Translations under genes and position numbers: made by a program
Assembly (NCBI GenBank): GCA_027623615.1
Contig: JAQBVH010000072.1
Span: 1-9,825, forward strand
Origin: Planctomycetota bacterium
GTDB lineage: Bacteria; Planctomycetota; UBA1135; GCA-002686595
Direction of reading: 5' to 3'
Length of the DNA stretch: 9,825 nt
Shown here: positions 1 through 7,738 of the stretch, piece after piece
How the letters are laid out: each line of letters starts with the position of its first letter
Numbering within the stretch: the stretch's first letter is position 1
Notes under the pieces: generated by a model
Databases searched by the model: none
What the model saw: only the letters and a program-made list of their open reading frames with translations
Told to the model about the DNA's origin: nothing

Positions 1-702
1 GAACGCCGCCGCCTGGTGCGGGTTCTCGCCGTAGCGCAGGTCGAGCTCCTTCGTGCCGGCCAGCGAGAAGGTCGAGGGGAAGCCCGATTCGCCCTCGTGC
101 GTGGCGCCGTCCTGCTGGTGCAGCCAGGTGCTGATCGCGGAGTCGTAGCGGGCGGTCAGGCCGAAGGCCTTGAAGGCCAGCTCGCCGCGCAGCTCGTCGG
201 AGAGGCTGACCTCACGCTTCTCGAGCTCGTCGAGCACACGCCCGTAGTCGGCCGGATCGGTGACGATGCCGACGAAACGGTGGTTCTTGGCGGCGGAGCG
301 CACCATGCTCGGCCCGCCGATGTCGATCTGCTCGATCGCGTCGGCGCGCGACACGCCCTCCTTGGCGACGGTCTCCTGGAAGGGATAGAGGTTCACGACG
401 ACCAGGTCGATCGGCGCGATGTCGTAGCTCTCCATGGCTTCGACGTGGCTCGCCTTGTCACGCAGGGCGAGGATGCCGCCGTGCACCTTGGGGTGCAGGG
501 TCTTGACGCGACCGTCCATCATCTCGGGGAAGCCCGTGTAGGCAGAGACCTCGGTCACGGGGATGCCGGCCTCGGAGAGGGCGCGGTGGGTGCCGCCGGT
601 GGAGAGGAGCTCGACGCCCATCTGGGACAGGGTGCGGGCGAAGCCCTCGAGTCCGGACTTGTCCGAGACGCTGATGAGCGCGCGGTGAATGCGTTGGGTC
701 AT
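1..702 (-). CDS. purH: Bifunctional AICAR formyltransferase / IMP cyclohydrolase, N-terminal part (gene runs off the left edge)
   Basis: PurH carries out the last two steps of de novo IMP synthesis in the cytoplasm: formylation of AICAR, then ring closure of FAICAR to IMP. The 234 residues visible here cover the whole N-terminal IMP cyclohydrolase (MGS-like) domain and the first residues of the transformylase domain. Visible family motifs are ISVSDKSG (10-17), STGGT (34-38), [21 protein letters not shown] (56-76), NLYPF (103-107), [16 protein letters not shown] (126-141) and the transformylase entry RYGENPHQ (223-230). Lys67, Tyr105, Asp127 and Lys139 match the conserved active-site positions known for the cyclohydrolase domain. 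The start is the ATG at 702-700, with GGAG at 713-710, seven bases upstream. That GGAG overlaps the stop region of the preceding same-strand gene, which ends at 707, so translation is probably coupled. The C-terminal transformylase domain lies outside the window. Identity is essentially certain. Confidence 0.97.
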   Translation of the reverse strand, partial: MTQRIHRALISVSDKSGLEGFARTLSQMGVELLSTGGTHRALSEAGIPVTEVSAYTGFPEMMDGRVKTLHPKVHGGILALRDKASHVEAMESYDIAPIDLVVVNLYPFQETVAKEGVSRADAIEQIDIGGPSMVRSAAKNHRFVGIVTDPADYGRVLDELEKREVSLSDELRGELAFKAFGLTARYDSAISTWLHQQDGATHEGESGFPSTFSLAGTKELDLRYGENPHQAAAF

Positions 703-706
703 GTGC

Positions 707-1311
707 TCACTCCGGCCCACCCGGGCCTGAAGGATGGGGTCGAAGTGACTCCGACCGTTGGGGGGGAAACGCGGATTGTAGCGGCCCAGCAGCCCGTTTC
801 CAGCAGGCCTGGTCGTCCCAGAAGTTCGAGCGGGACCAGTCGCCCCACGAGCAGGTGAGACTCTCCCAACCCATGTCGTAGCTCACGTAGAAGGAGACCC
901 AACTCCTGTCCTCTGAGCGGTGATGGACAAGGCCCTGGGGCACCTCGGTGAGGTCGGTCGGAACGAGGTCCTCGACCGTCGCCGGTGGAGTTACCGGATC
1001 AGCATGGTAAGCATGGATCGCGTCGATGAGGGGCGCTCCGCGGTCGGTGATCCGGCGTGTTGCCCAGGCTCCAACCAGCCACCAACGTGCACGTTCACCA
1101 CCACCGCCAAGGTCCGACCTCCCACTCGGAGCCAGCAACGCCCGGTGGCGATGGAGCGCAGCCACAATCCGGCCGTTGTGAGTACGACCAGCGGGGTTGC
1201 CAAGAGCCAACCAGTCAGCAGGACTTCACCAGGGATGAAGTGGGCTGCACCAAGCGTCCCGGCGAGGTACCAGAACAGGATGCAGCGCAGGCTGGAAGGG
1301 CGGTCGGACAC
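707..1311 (-). pseudogene. Small multi-pass membrane protein, apparently frameshifted
   Basis: I do not recognise the family. The frame opening at GTG 1309-1311 encodes a hydrophobic start (about residues 10-26 and 29-50 look like membrane helices, e.g. CILFWYLAGTLGAAHFI). This frame loses sense after about 1075 and stops at 991. A second frame on the same strand takes over there: a third helix ending LVGAWATRR, then a soluble tail (LIDAIHAYHADPVTPPATVEDLVP...), stopping with TGA at 709-707. The pattern of 'charged residues, then I-x-x-Y, then PP-x-T-x-E-D-L-V-P' is common in small bacterial anchored proteins with a pilin-like or periplasmic tail. Joining the frames needs one extra base in the GGT/GGC/TGG-rich stretch around 1070-1090, so a single-base loss is the simplest explanation, either a real mutation or an assembly error. 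A GGAGG lies 3 nt before the GTG. It ends 4 nt before purH. Programmed frameshifting is possible, but I see no classic slippery heptamer. Confidence 0.5.
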
Positions 1312-1320
1312 GCCCCTCCA

Positions 1321-1326
1321 AGGCTA
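1321..1326 (-). promoter_or_regulatory. Candidate -10 box (TAGCCT) for the frameshifted membrane gene and possibly purH
   Basis: TAGCCT lies 9 nt before the GTG start at 1311 and overlaps the in-frame stop that bounds the reading frame upstream. It matches the TAnnCT form seen before other genes in this window but at a longer spacing (9 rather than 6 nt), so it is the weaker member of the set. No -35 element is obvious. Confidence 0.3.
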
Positions 1327-1351
1327 CGGTGATCACATCAACCTGCCAGGC

Positions 1352-1357
1352 TATCCT
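1352..1357 (+). promoter_or_regulatory. Candidate leaderless promoter -10 box (TATCCT)
   Basis: TATCCT is followed by exactly 6 nt and then the ATG at 1364. There is no Shine-Dalgarno sequence between the box and the ATG. The same arrangement precedes the genes starting at 3658 and 9800, which suggests that transcription starts at or next to the start codon. No convincing -35 hexamer was seen. Confidence 0.5.
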
Positions 1358-1363
1358 GCTCCC

Positions 1364-1987
1364 ATGCCCCCCACCCTCGATCCCCGCGTCGACGCCTACC
1401 TCGAGACGGTCCCCGAGTTCGCCCTCCCGATGCTCGAGCGCGTCCGCAAGGCCTTCCACAGGGGCTGCCCGAGCGTGGTCGAGACGATGAAGTAGAGCCG
1501 GCCGCACTTCGAGCACCACGGGTTGCTCGGCGGGTTCTCGGCCTTCAAGGCGCACGTCACCTTCGGGTTCTGGCGCGGCAAGGACCTGGACGACCCGGAG
1601 GGGATCCTCCAGCAGGTGGGCGAGGCGACCGGGATGGCTGCGATCAAGGTGCAGGATCTGAAGGACCTGCCGAGCCTCAAGGTGCTGAGCGACTACGTCA
1701 AGCGCGCCGCCGCCTTGAACGAGTCCCTCGAAGCGGCCCCGAAGGCGGCGAAGAAGAAGGCCGCCAAGCGGCCCGCACCCAAGGCCCCCGCCGACCTCAG
1801 CGCCGCGATGAAGAGGAACAAGCAGGCTCAGGTCACCTTCGACACCTTCTCCCCGAGCAAGCAACGCGAGTAGGTCGAGTGGATCACCGAGGCCAAGCGC
1901 GAGGCGACCCGCGAGAAGCGCGTCCTGCAGGCGATCGAGTGGCTCGCCGAGGGCAAGTCGAGGAACTGGAAGTACGAGAACTGCTGA
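1364..1987 (+). pseudogene. DUF1801 / YdeI (OmdA)-like protein with two in-frame TAG codons
   Basis: Read through, the frame gives a 207-codon protein resembling the DUF1801 plus YdeI/OmdA-type architecture, a small soluble family of unknown biochemical role. The N-terminal DUF1801 part has VDAYLETVPEF, a PHFEHHG motif and AFKAHVTFGFW. A Lys/Ala/Pro-rich linker follows (about residues 124-145), then a C-terminal part with VEWITEAKR and AIEWLAEGKSRNWKY, typical of the YdeI/OmdA tail. The frame is broken at codon 44 (TAG at 1493-1495, where relatives usually have Trp: MK-W-x-RPHF) and at codon 170 (TAG at 1871-1873, where relatives usually have Tyr: RE-Y-VEWI). There is no frameshift anywhere, and codon use stays normal after both stops. 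This indicates a very recent pseudogene, two sequence errors, or stop readthrough. The start is ATG 1364, with a TATCCT box 6 nt before it. It converges with the next gene, three bases away. Confidence 0.75.
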
Positions 1988-1990
1988 GCC

Positions 1991-3004
1991 TCAGCGGCCG
2001 CGCCGGCGCTCGAGTCCGAAGGAGCGGTCCGTGCCGAAGCGCCAGCTGACCAGGGGGCGGCCGTCGCCCGCCGGCGCGAGGCGCAGCGCGCGCTGGTAAG
2101 CCTCCTTCAGGCTCTGTGAGGGGTCCTCGAGCTCGCTGATCACCAGGGCCACGAGCCGGCGCGCTTGTTCGCCAGGCATGGTGCGTAGCCGGCGCAGCTG
2201 AGGCAGCGCGAGGTCGCCGAGCTGGAACAGCGCTCGCGAGGCCATCCCCGCGTCGCCCTGCCACTCGTTGTCCCGCAGGTGCCCGGCCAGGATCGTGACC
2301 GTCAGGTTCGTCGCGCGCGGGCTGCGGCTGTGGGCCAAGACGAGCGCGGAGAGGAAGCGGCGCTGCTGGTCCTTGGAGTAGAGCCCGGAGACCGCGTAGT
2401 CCCACGCGCGCGGGCCCGACTCGATCATGAGGCGCGTGGCCGCGGTGTCGTCGGGGACCTCGGGGTATGGGCTCCGCTCGTCCTCCTCGAGGTTCTGGAA
2501 GGCCGCGAGGAGCAGTCGATCCGTGAGCGGCGCGCCGAGCTCGATCAAGAGGGACACGACATAGCGCCGCTGCTGAGAATCACTCGTCGCGAGCGCTTGC
2601 TGGAGCGCGGGGATCGCGTCGTCCCCCAGGAGGCGCAGCTTGCGCATGGCGCTCTTGGCGTTCTGGTAGATCCTGTCGTCGCGGAGGTCGGGGACGAGCT
2701 TGAGCGCTGCCCGCTCTCGGGTCGCCGTGTCCATCTCGGCGATCTCCTCCAGCCACTGGCGATCGGCAGCCGCCCAGCGATCCTCGTTGACCTGCGCCTC
2801 CTCGAGGGCCGCGGCCTCACGCTCCGCGACCATGAGCGGATTGACGAGGTCCCCCTCTTCCGCGCTGCCCAGCGCCGTGGCGAAGACCGCTGTCAGCCCA
2901 CCGGTTTCGCCCGCCAGGGCGACCACCAGCAGCACGGCTGCGCAGGCCCCAGCCACCATCCAGAGTGGTCCTCGATGCCGGGGCTTGCGACGGAAGGGGT
3001 CGAT
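1991..3004 (-). CDS. HEAT-repeat-like protein with an N-terminal membrane anchor
   Basis: The function is unknown. A hydrophobic segment (WMVAGACAAVLLVVALAG) near the N-terminus probably anchors or exports the protein. It is followed by a charged, Glu/Ala-rich helical stretch and an all-helical region with HEAT-like units, such as LGDDAIPALQQALATSD followed by an RRYVVSLLIELG helix, and a later LGDLALPQLRRLRTMPGEQ unit. Such units usually form a protein-binding solenoid. The first ATG is at 2959 (322 aa), but it lies inside the hydrophobic segment. Extending upstream adds DPFRRKPRHRGPLW, a basic cytoplasmic lead that makes a much better anchor. That extension has no ATG, GTG or TTG. It has an ATC at 3004-3002 placed exactly 6 nt after a TAGGCT box, and an in-frame stop lies just beyond (3016-3014). 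I give the extended span (337 aa) and regard the start as uncertain; the coding region itself is secure. It ends with TGA at 1993-1991, facing the DUF1801 gene. Confidence 0.8.
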   Translation of the reverse strand: MDPFRRKPRHRGPLWMVAGACAAVLLVVALAGETGGLTAVFATALGSAEEGDLVNPLMVAEREAAALEEAQVNEDRWAAADRQWLEEIAEMDTATRERAALKLVPDLRDDRIYQNAKSAMRKLRLLGDDAIPALQQALATSDSQQRRYVVSLLIELGAPLTDRLLLAAFQNLEEDERSPYPEVPDDTAATRLMIESGPRAWDYAVSGLYSKDQQRRFLSALVLAHSRSPRATNLTVTILAGHLRDNEWQGDAGMASRALFQLGDLALPQLRRLRTMPGEQARRLVALVISELEDPSQSLKEAYQRALRLAPAGDGRPLVSWRFGTDRSFGLERRRGR

Positions 3005-3010
3005 CCCCCG

Positions 3011-3016
3011 AGCCTA
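3011..3016 (-). promoter_or_regulatory. Candidate leaderless promoter -10 box (TAGGCT)
   Basis: TAGGCT is followed by exactly 6 nt (CGGGGG) and then ATC at 3004-3002, matching the TAnnCT-N6-start spacing seen elsewhere in the window. It lies in the short gap after the TGA (3037-3035) of the upstream same-strand gene, so the HEAT gene may be transcribed on its own. Confidence 0.4.
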
Positions 3017-3034
3017 CGCGCCGGCGCGGCCCGT

Positions 3035-3658
3035 TCAAGCACGCGCGCGCCGATGACCGAGCGGTGTCAGGGACAGGAATCCGCCCGCGCCCTCGGTGAC
3101 GAGTCCGCCGTCGAGCAGGGGAATCAGGGTGCGACGGCAGGTGCGCGGCCCCGCGCTGATCGCCCTGGCCAGCTCGCCCTTGCTCAGCCTGCCCCGGCTC
3201 GCGAGAGCGGTCAGCACGCGTCGGCTGCGGGCATCGAGCTGGACCTTGGTCTGGGCCCCGTACTCCATGCGCTTGACCTGGACGGCCGTCGCCGGGCGGC
3301 TCGAGCTCCCCTCGCGCACATAGACGCGCCTGCCGCCGTCGGAGGTCTCGACAGCGCACAGCTGTTCTCCGGGTGCGACCTGCACCTCGATCAGGCGCAT
3401 GGCGCCGACCCAGCGCTCGTCGACCTGAATCTCGGGACGCGGCTCACACAGGGCCGCTGCCGCCTCGATCCTCCGTCGAGCGCGGGGCAGGTCCTCCACG
3501 CCAACCATGCGCCCGTTGTCCTCGATCCCGACCCAGACGCTGCCACCCACGCCGTTGTGGAATGCGGCCAAGGTGCGCGACAGCCGGTCGGGGGCCGGCA
3601 CGCGCACCTTCCACTCACACTCGGGCCCCTCAGGGCCGCAGGGTCGCTCGGCGGGCAT
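3035..3658 (-). CDS. AlbA_2 (Schlafen-like) domain plus winged-helix protein, putative transcriptional regulator
   Basis: This 207-residue protein has two parts. The first 120 or so residues look like an AlbA_2 domain: ECEWKV (13-18, the E-x-K motif), then FHNGVGGSVWVGIEDNGRMVG (33-53, matching the family's 'FANT-GG-LLIGVDD-G-V-G' core), and later VYVREGSSSRPA. The C-terminal 60 residues form a likely winged helix (SRRVLTALASRGRLSKGELA..., ending LLDGGLVTEGAGGFLSL). AlbA_2 proteins of this layout are usually annotated as DNA-binding regulators or nucleic-acid-related proteins; target and ligand are unknown. The start is ATG 3658-3656, preceded by TACGCT with 6 nt spacing. A longer upstream frame exists but runs antisense to the divergent DUF1294 gene and is not protein-like. 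It is divergent from the 3723 gene with 64 nt between starts. Cys7 and Cys14 are present but form no clear metal motif. Confidence 0.82.
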   Translation of the reverse strand: MPAERPCGPEGPECEWKVRVPAPDRLSRTLAAFHNGVGGSVWVGIEDNGRMVGVEDLPRARRRIEAAAALCEPRPEIQVDERWVGAMRLIEVQVAPGEQLCAVETSDGGRRVYVREGSSSRPATAVQVKRMEYGAQTKVQLDARSRRVLTALASRGRLSKGELARAISAGPRTCRRTLIPLLDGGLVTEGAGGFLSLTPLGHRRARA

Positions 3659-3664
3659 TGCCCG

Positions 3665-3670
3665 AGCGTA
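3665..3670 (-). promoter_or_regulatory. Candidate leaderless promoter -10 box (TACGCT)
   Basis: TACGCT, then CGGGCA (6 nt), then the ATG at 3658. No Shine-Dalgarno sequence is present in the gap. It supports both the choice of start for the AlbA_2 protein and the leaderless model. It shares a 64-nt divergent intergenic region with the box at 3709. Confidence 0.5.
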
Positions 3671-3708
3671 GGCGACTGGGACCACCCGCGGTACCGGTCG
3701 AGGAGCGT

Positions 3709-3714
3709 TACCCT
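3709..3714 (+). promoter_or_regulatory. Candidate -10 box (TACCCT)
   Basis: TACCCT lies 8 nt before the ATG at 3723 with no Shine-Dalgarno sequence between them. It is the same TAnnCT form as the other boxes, with two more bases of spacing. Transcription would start at, or only a base or two before, the ATG. Confidence 0.4.
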
Positions 3715-3722
3715 GCCCACCC

Positions 3723-4094
3723 ATGCCCCGCCGTCGAAGTCCCCTCCGCCTGCATCTCGGCATCACCCTCATCAGCGCGGGCAGCTTGACCTGGTACCTC
3801 AGCCAGGAGCGCGGCTGGCACGCCGCCGCCGCGTGGCTGACCTCGCTCAACCTGCTCGTGCTCCCCCTCTGGGGCTTCGACAAGACCGCGGCCAGGCGCG
3901 GCTGGACCCGCGTGCCCGAGCTCGTGCTGCACGTCTGCGCGGCGCTGGGCGCCGTGCCGGCGTCGTTCTTCGCGATGCAGGTCTTCCGGCACAAGACCCT
4001 GAAACCGAAGTTCCGGCGCCTCTACTACACCTTCTTCGCCATCCAGGCGATCGGCGCGCTGCTCTGGCTCGAGCCGGCTGCGCGGCCCTGGTGA
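3723..4094 (+). CDS. DUF1294 family small membrane protein
   Basis: This 123-residue inner-membrane protein of unknown function has about three to four membrane segments: residues about 12-25 (GITLISAGSLTWYL), about 35-50 (AAAAWLTSLNLLVLPL), about 66-85 (ELVLHVCAALGAVPASFF) and a C-terminal one (YYTFFAIQAIGALLWL). The hallmark of DUF1294 is clear: WGFDKTAARRGWTRVPELVLH (50-70), then RHKTLKP (88-94), matching the family's 'Y-x-x-DK-x-A-A-x-x-x-x-x-R-x-P-E-x-x-L-H ... RHKT-K' pattern. The N-terminus is basic (MPRRRSPLR), giving a cytoplasmic start by the positive-inside rule. It ends at TGA 4092-4094, 12 nt from the convergent sulfatase stop. The cellular role of the family is not known, and the neighbours give no strong hint. 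Confidence 0.88.
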   Translation: MPRRRSPLRLHLGITLISAGSLTWYLSQERGWHAAAAWLTSLNLLVLPLWGFDKTAARRGWTRVPELVLHVCAALGAVPASFFAMQVFRHKTLKPKFRRLYYTFFAIQAIGALLWLEPAARPW

Positions 4095-4106
4095 GAGGGC
4101 GAGGTC

Positions 4107-5522
4107 CTACTCGTCCTCGTCCCCGAGCTCGATCGCCTCGAGCCACGAGGCGGGCGCATCCACCTCCGCGAGGCGCGCAGCCAGCGCGGCCTCGAGCCGC
4201 TGACGCGTCGCCCCGTGGGCCGGGTCGTCGATCAGGTTCGTGCGCTCGTCCGGGTCGGTGGTGCGGTCGAAGAGCGCGTTCTCTACCTCGTCCCGCCGGT
4301 AGCGCACGAGCTTGTAGCGTTCGTCGATGACCGCGAGCTCCTGCGGCCCGTCCACGAACTTGCCCCAGCCGTCGATGTAGAGGAAGTCCTTGCGCCAGTC
4401 CTGCGCGCCGCCGCGCCACAGCCCGCGCAGGCTGCGACCGTGCTGCAGCGCCGGCGTGGTGACTCCGGCCAGGTCGAGCAGGGTCGGCATCAGGTCGACG
4501 GTCAGGGCCAGCTGGTCCAGCTCGGTGCCCGCGGGGATCTCCGCGGGGTAGCGCACGAGGAGCGGAACGTGCACCGAGGGCTCGTAGGCCGTCCGCTTGC
4601 GGTACATGCCGTGCTCGCCCCACATGAACCCGCCGTCGCTCGTCAACACCATCACGGTGCGGTCGAGAGCGCCATTCTTCTCCATGCTCGCGAGCAGGCG
4701 CCCGAAGTTGTCCTCGACCGAGAGCACGAGCTGGTGGTAGCCGCGCACGTAGGCCTCGTGCGGACCACCCTCGTCGAAGAGACGGTTGCGCATCGTGCCG
4801 CGCGCGCGCTGGATGAACAGGGGATAGGTCTGCGGATCATCGTGGAAGCTCAGCGGCTCGGGGAAGGACTTGTCGAGCAGGACGCGACGGTGGCGCGGCG
4901 GCGGGAAGTACGGCCCGTGCAGGTTCTTGAGGGACAGCACGAGCAGGTTCGGGGCGTCGCGCTCGGCCTCGAGCCACTCGATGGCGAGGTCGAACAGCAC
5001 GTCCGTGTTGAACCCGGGCACTTGACGCTGCTCGCCGTCGAAGTTGAAGACCTCGTCGTCGTACTGCCCCTGGCCCTCGAAGCTCACCCAGCGGTCGAAA
5101 CCCGGCTGCGGCATGGCGCCCGGGTTGTGCACGTGCCACTTGCCGATGAAGGCGGTGTCGTACCCGGCCTCCTGGAGCAGCGCCGGGAACCCCGGATGCG
5201 TGCGCAGGAAGTCGGCCTCGTCCTCGTTGTTGCGGATGCCGTGGGTGTGCGCGTAGAGCCCGGTGTAGAGGCTCGCACGCGCCGGACAGCAGAGCGAGGT
5301 CGTGACGTAGGCGCGCGTGAAGCGCGCCCCCTCGGTCGCCAGGCGGTCGAGGTTCGGGGTCTCGAGGACCTCACTCCCGTTGCAGGACAGGGTGTCGTAG
5401 CGCTGATCGTCGGTCAGGAGCAGCAGGAGGCTCGGACGCTCGTCCTGCGGCGCGTCGCGCTCATCCCCCCGACAGGCGCCCAGCGCGAGCAGCCCGACCA
5501 GAAGTTGCGTCGAGGCCTTCAC
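4107..5522 (-). CDS. Lipoprotein sulfatase of the formylglycine-dependent (type I) family
   Basis: A 471-residue enzyme expected to hydrolyse sulfate esters; the substrate is unknown. The N-terminus is a lipoprotein signal ([11 protein letters not shown], lipobox LGAC, lipid-carrying Cys17), placing it in the periplasm or on a membrane. The sulfatase core follows: metal-binding TDDQRYDT (37-44), the signature [11 protein letters not shown] (78-88) with Cys78 as the expected formylglycine precursor in C-x-P-x-R, GKWH (127-130), KNLHGPY (199-205) and [11 protein letters not shown] (295-305). In the last motif the usual Asp-Asn metal pair is Asp296-Gly297. The C-terminal part has the usual '[30 protein letters not shown]' finish. 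The start is GTG 5522-5520, overlapping the TGA of the upstream DUF255 gene (GTGA), with AAGGA just before it. It is therefore the third gene of the operon starting at 8136. It ends in TAG. A formylglycine-generating enzyme is needed and is not in the window. Confidence 0.93.
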   Translation of the reverse strand: MKASTQLLVGLLALGACRGDERDAPQDERPSLLLLLTDDQRYDTLSCNGSEVLETPNLDRLATEGARFTRAYVTTSLCCPARASLYTGLYAHTHGIRNNEDEADFLRTHPGFPALLQEAGYDTAFIGKWHVHNPGAMPQPGFDRWVSFEGQGQYDDEVFNFDGEQRQVPGFNTDVLFDLAIEWLEAERDAPNLLVLSLKNLHGPYFPPPRHRRVLLDKSFPEPLSFHDDPQTYPLFIQRARGTMRNRLFDEGGPHEAYVRGYHQLVLSVEDNFGRLLASMEKNGALDRTVMVLTSDGGFMWGEHGMYRKRTAYEPSVHVPLLVRYPAEIPAGTELDQLALTVDLMPTLLDLAGVTTPALQHGRSLRGLWRGGAQDWRKDFLYIDGWGKFVDGPQELAVIDERYKLVRYRRDEVENALFDRTTDPDERTNLIDDPAHGATRQRLEAALAARLAEVDAPASWLEAIELGDEDE

Positions 5523-7738
5523 CGTTCCTTGCCGCCGAGCGCAGCGCGGACAGCCTCGGGGTCGTTTGTCGGCGCCTGACAGGCGAAGTCCTCGCAGACA
5601 TAGGCCGTGGCCTTTCCACCGACCTGACCCTGATCCTTCAGGTAGGGCACGAGCGCCTCGATGGCCCGCGCGCCCTCGATAGGCTTCAGGATCACGACCT
5701 TGTTCGGCGCGAAGACTCCGTGGATGGCGGCCAGCATGGCGCGCGTGTCCTCGGCCGCCGGGTCCCCGACGACGACGATCTCGTTCGAGCCCGAGCCGAA
5801 GTCGACCGCGAACAGGAGCTGGGTGTAGATGCCCGGCTGGCGGTTCACGTCGCCGGCGAAGGCGGTCAAGATCTTGGCGGCCCGCTCTTCGAGGTCGGTC
5901 TCGCCGGTCAGGCGTCCCAGGCGCAGCAGCACCCAGGCGGCCACCGAGTTGCCCGAGGGGATGGCGCCGTCGTAGATCTCCTTGGGCCGCACGATCAGCG
6001 CCTCACCGTCGACGGGCGAGAGGTAGAACCCGCCGCGCTCCTCGTCCGCGAAGCGCGCGATCATCTGGCTGGCCAACGCGCGTGCGGTGGCCAGGTCGCG
6101 CGGGTTCTGCAGACTCTCGAAGGACTCGAGCAGCCCCCAGATCACGAAGGCGTAGTCCTCGAGCATCCCGTCACCGGCAGGCACGCCGAGGCGCGCCAGC
6201 TTGTAGAGCTGCCCGTTCTCCTGGAGCAAAACCTCGTGCAGATGCTCGACCGCGCGACGCGTCACGGCGCGGTACTCGTCGTCATCCAGGACCCGCGCCG
6301 CCTGGGCGAAGGCCGCGATCATCAGTCCGTTCCAGTCGGTCAGGATCTTGTCGTCCTTGAGCGGATGGATGCGCGGTTCGCGCACCTCGAAGAGGCGCGC
6401 GCGGATGCCCTCGAGGCGCGCCTCGAACGCCGCCAGCTCGAGCCCGTGGGCCTTGGCCAGCTCTGCGTGCGTGCCCTTGAGGTGCAGGATGTTGCGGCCG
6501 TTGCGCTGCCTAGTGGACTCGTCGACGAAGTTGCCCTCGTCCGTCACCTGGAACAAGTGGACGGCCCAGGCCGCGTCGTCCTCCTCGAGGGCTTCCTCGA
6601 GTTCTTCCCTCGTCCAGAGGTAGAACAGGCCCTCCTCGCCCTCGCTGTCCGCGTCCTCGGCCGAGTAGAACCCGCCCTCGGGCGAGGTCATGTCCCGCGC
6701 GACGTAGGTGAGGATCTCCCGCGCCGTCCGGGCGTACTGCTGCTTGCCGGTCACCTGGTAGGCGTCCAGGTACGCCATCGCGAGCAGCGCCTGGTCGTAC
6801 AGCATCTTCTCGAAGTGCGGCACGAGCCAGTCGCGGTCGGTCGAGTAGCGGTGGAAGCCGTGGCCGACGTGGTCCCAGATGCCGCCCTTGCGCATCTCGG
6901 TCAAGGTCAGCTCGACCATCTTCAGCGCGTTGGCCTCACCGGAGCGCAGGTGATGGCGCAGCAAGAAGCGCAGGTTGTGGGGCACAGGAAACTTCGGGCG
7001 GTCGCTGAAGCCACCCTTGATCGAGTCGTGCCGCTGCAGGAGGCCCAGGTACGCGCGGTCGAGGACGCTCTCGTCGAGCTCGCCCGGGTTGCCCTTGACC
7101 AGGTCCACCAGGGCGTTCGTGACCTTGGCCGCGTGCGCGACCAATCCGGCGCGCTCAGCGTCGGTCTGCCAGAGGTTCGAGACCTGCTGCAGGATGTCGA
7201 CGAACCCCGGCCGTCCTCCCCGACCGTGCTTGGGGAAATAGGTGCCCGCGAAGAAGGGCTGCTTGTCGGGGGTCATGATCACGGTCATCGGCCAACCGCC
7301 GCTGCCGGTCATGGCCTGCGTCACCGTCATGTAGATGTGATCGAGGTCGGGACGCTCCTCCCGGTCGAGCTTGATCGCGATGTAGCCCTCCTTGAGGAGC
7401 GTCGCGACGTCCTGGTCCTCGAAGCTCTCGTGCTCCATGACGTGGCACCAGTGACAGGTCGAGTAGCCGATCGACAGCAGCACCGGCTTGTTCTGGGCCT
7501 TGGCGGCGCGAAAGGCCTCTTCCCCCCAGGGGTACCAGTCGACCGGGTTGCGCGCGTGCTGCAACAGGTAGGGGCTCTGCTCGAAGATGAGGCGGTTGAA
7601 CTCCTCGCCGCCGTCCTTGGGCAGCGCGGCGATCTCTGCGGGGCTCGGGAGGGGCTTGCGCAAGTTGGGGTCGGGATCGTCGTGTTGGGCGGCCAGGGGC
7701 GCGACGAGGCTCGCGGCGACGAGCAGGAGGCGCTTCAT
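5519..7738 (-). CDS. Exported DUF255 (thioredoxin-like plus six-hairpin) protein, YyaL/SSP411 family
   Basis: This 739-residue protein begins with a signal peptide ([18 protein letters not shown], likely cut near residue 17-18). It therefore probably acts outside the cytoplasm, whereas many family members lack a leader. Residues about 45-210 are the DUF255 thioredoxin-like domain: [21 protein letters not shown] (48-68), redox motif C95-H-W-C98, [15 protein letters not shown] (123-137) and the cis-Pro loop GGWP (147-150), then FFAGTYFP. The remainder is a long helical region resembling the (alpha/alpha)6 barrel of N-acylglucosamine 2-epimerase and cellulase-like folds (e.g. [32 protein letters not shown] split over about 285-315, [29 protein letters not shown]). 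Biochemical function in bacteria is not established; a thiol-redox role is suggested by the CxxC. Start ATG 7738-7736 overlaps the upstream TGA (ATGA), and the stop overlaps the sulfatase start, so all three are co-translated. DNA on the opposite strand is open for long stretches only because of codon bias. Confidence 0.93.
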   Translation of the reverse strand: MKRLLLVAASLVAPLAAQHDDPDPNLRKPLPSPAEIAALPKDGGEEFNRLIFEQSPYLLQHARNPVDWYPWGEEAFRAAKAQNKPVLLSIGYSTCHWCHVMEHESFEDQDVATLLKEGYIAIKLDREERPDLDHIYMTVTQAMTGSGGWPMTVIMTPDKQPFFAGTYFPKHGRGGRPGFVDILQQVSNLWQTDAERAGLVAHAAKVTNALVDLVKGNPGELDESVLDRAYLGLLQRHDSIKGGFSDRPKFPVPHNLRFLLRHHLRSGEANALKMVELTLTEMRKGGIWDHVGHGFHRYSTDRDWLVPHFEKMLYDQALLAMAYLDAYQVTGKQQYARTAREILTYVARDMTSPEGGFYSAEDADSEGEEGLFYLWTREELEEALEEDDAAWAVHLFQVTDEGNFVDESTRQRNGRNILHLKGTHAELAKAHGLELAAFEARLEGIRARLFEVREPRIHPLKDDKILTDWNGLMIAAFAQAARVLDDDEYRAVTRRAVEHLHEVLLQENGQLYKLARLGVPAGDGMLEDYAFVIWGLLESFESLQNPRDLATARALASQMIARFADEERGGFYLSPVDGEALIVRPKEIYDGAIPSGNSVAAWVLLRLGRLTGETDLEERAAKILTAFAGDVNRQPGIYTQLLFAVDFGSGSNEIVVVGDPAAEDTRAMLAAIHGVFAPNKVVILKPIEGARAIEALVPYLKDQGQVGGKATAYVCEDFACQAPTNDPEAVRAALGGKER

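Noticed and set aside
3659..3994. Longer N-terminus for the AlbA_2 protein starting at 3994
   Set aside because: The extension is antisense to the DUF1294 gene and crosses two candidate promoters; the ATG at 3658 has a box at the right spacing and a family-like start.
2279..4330. Very long open frame on the plus strand (683 codons)
   Set aside because: It runs antisense to the HEAT, AlbA_2 and sulfatase genes, is rich in Arg/Ala/Pro with no domain-like order, and is explained by GC-rich codon bias.
1364..5522. Organism-wide TAG reassignment
   Set aside because: The sulfatase ends naturally at a TAG (4109-4107) with only antisense-like sequence beyond it, and the two amber sites in the DUF1801 gene would need different residues.
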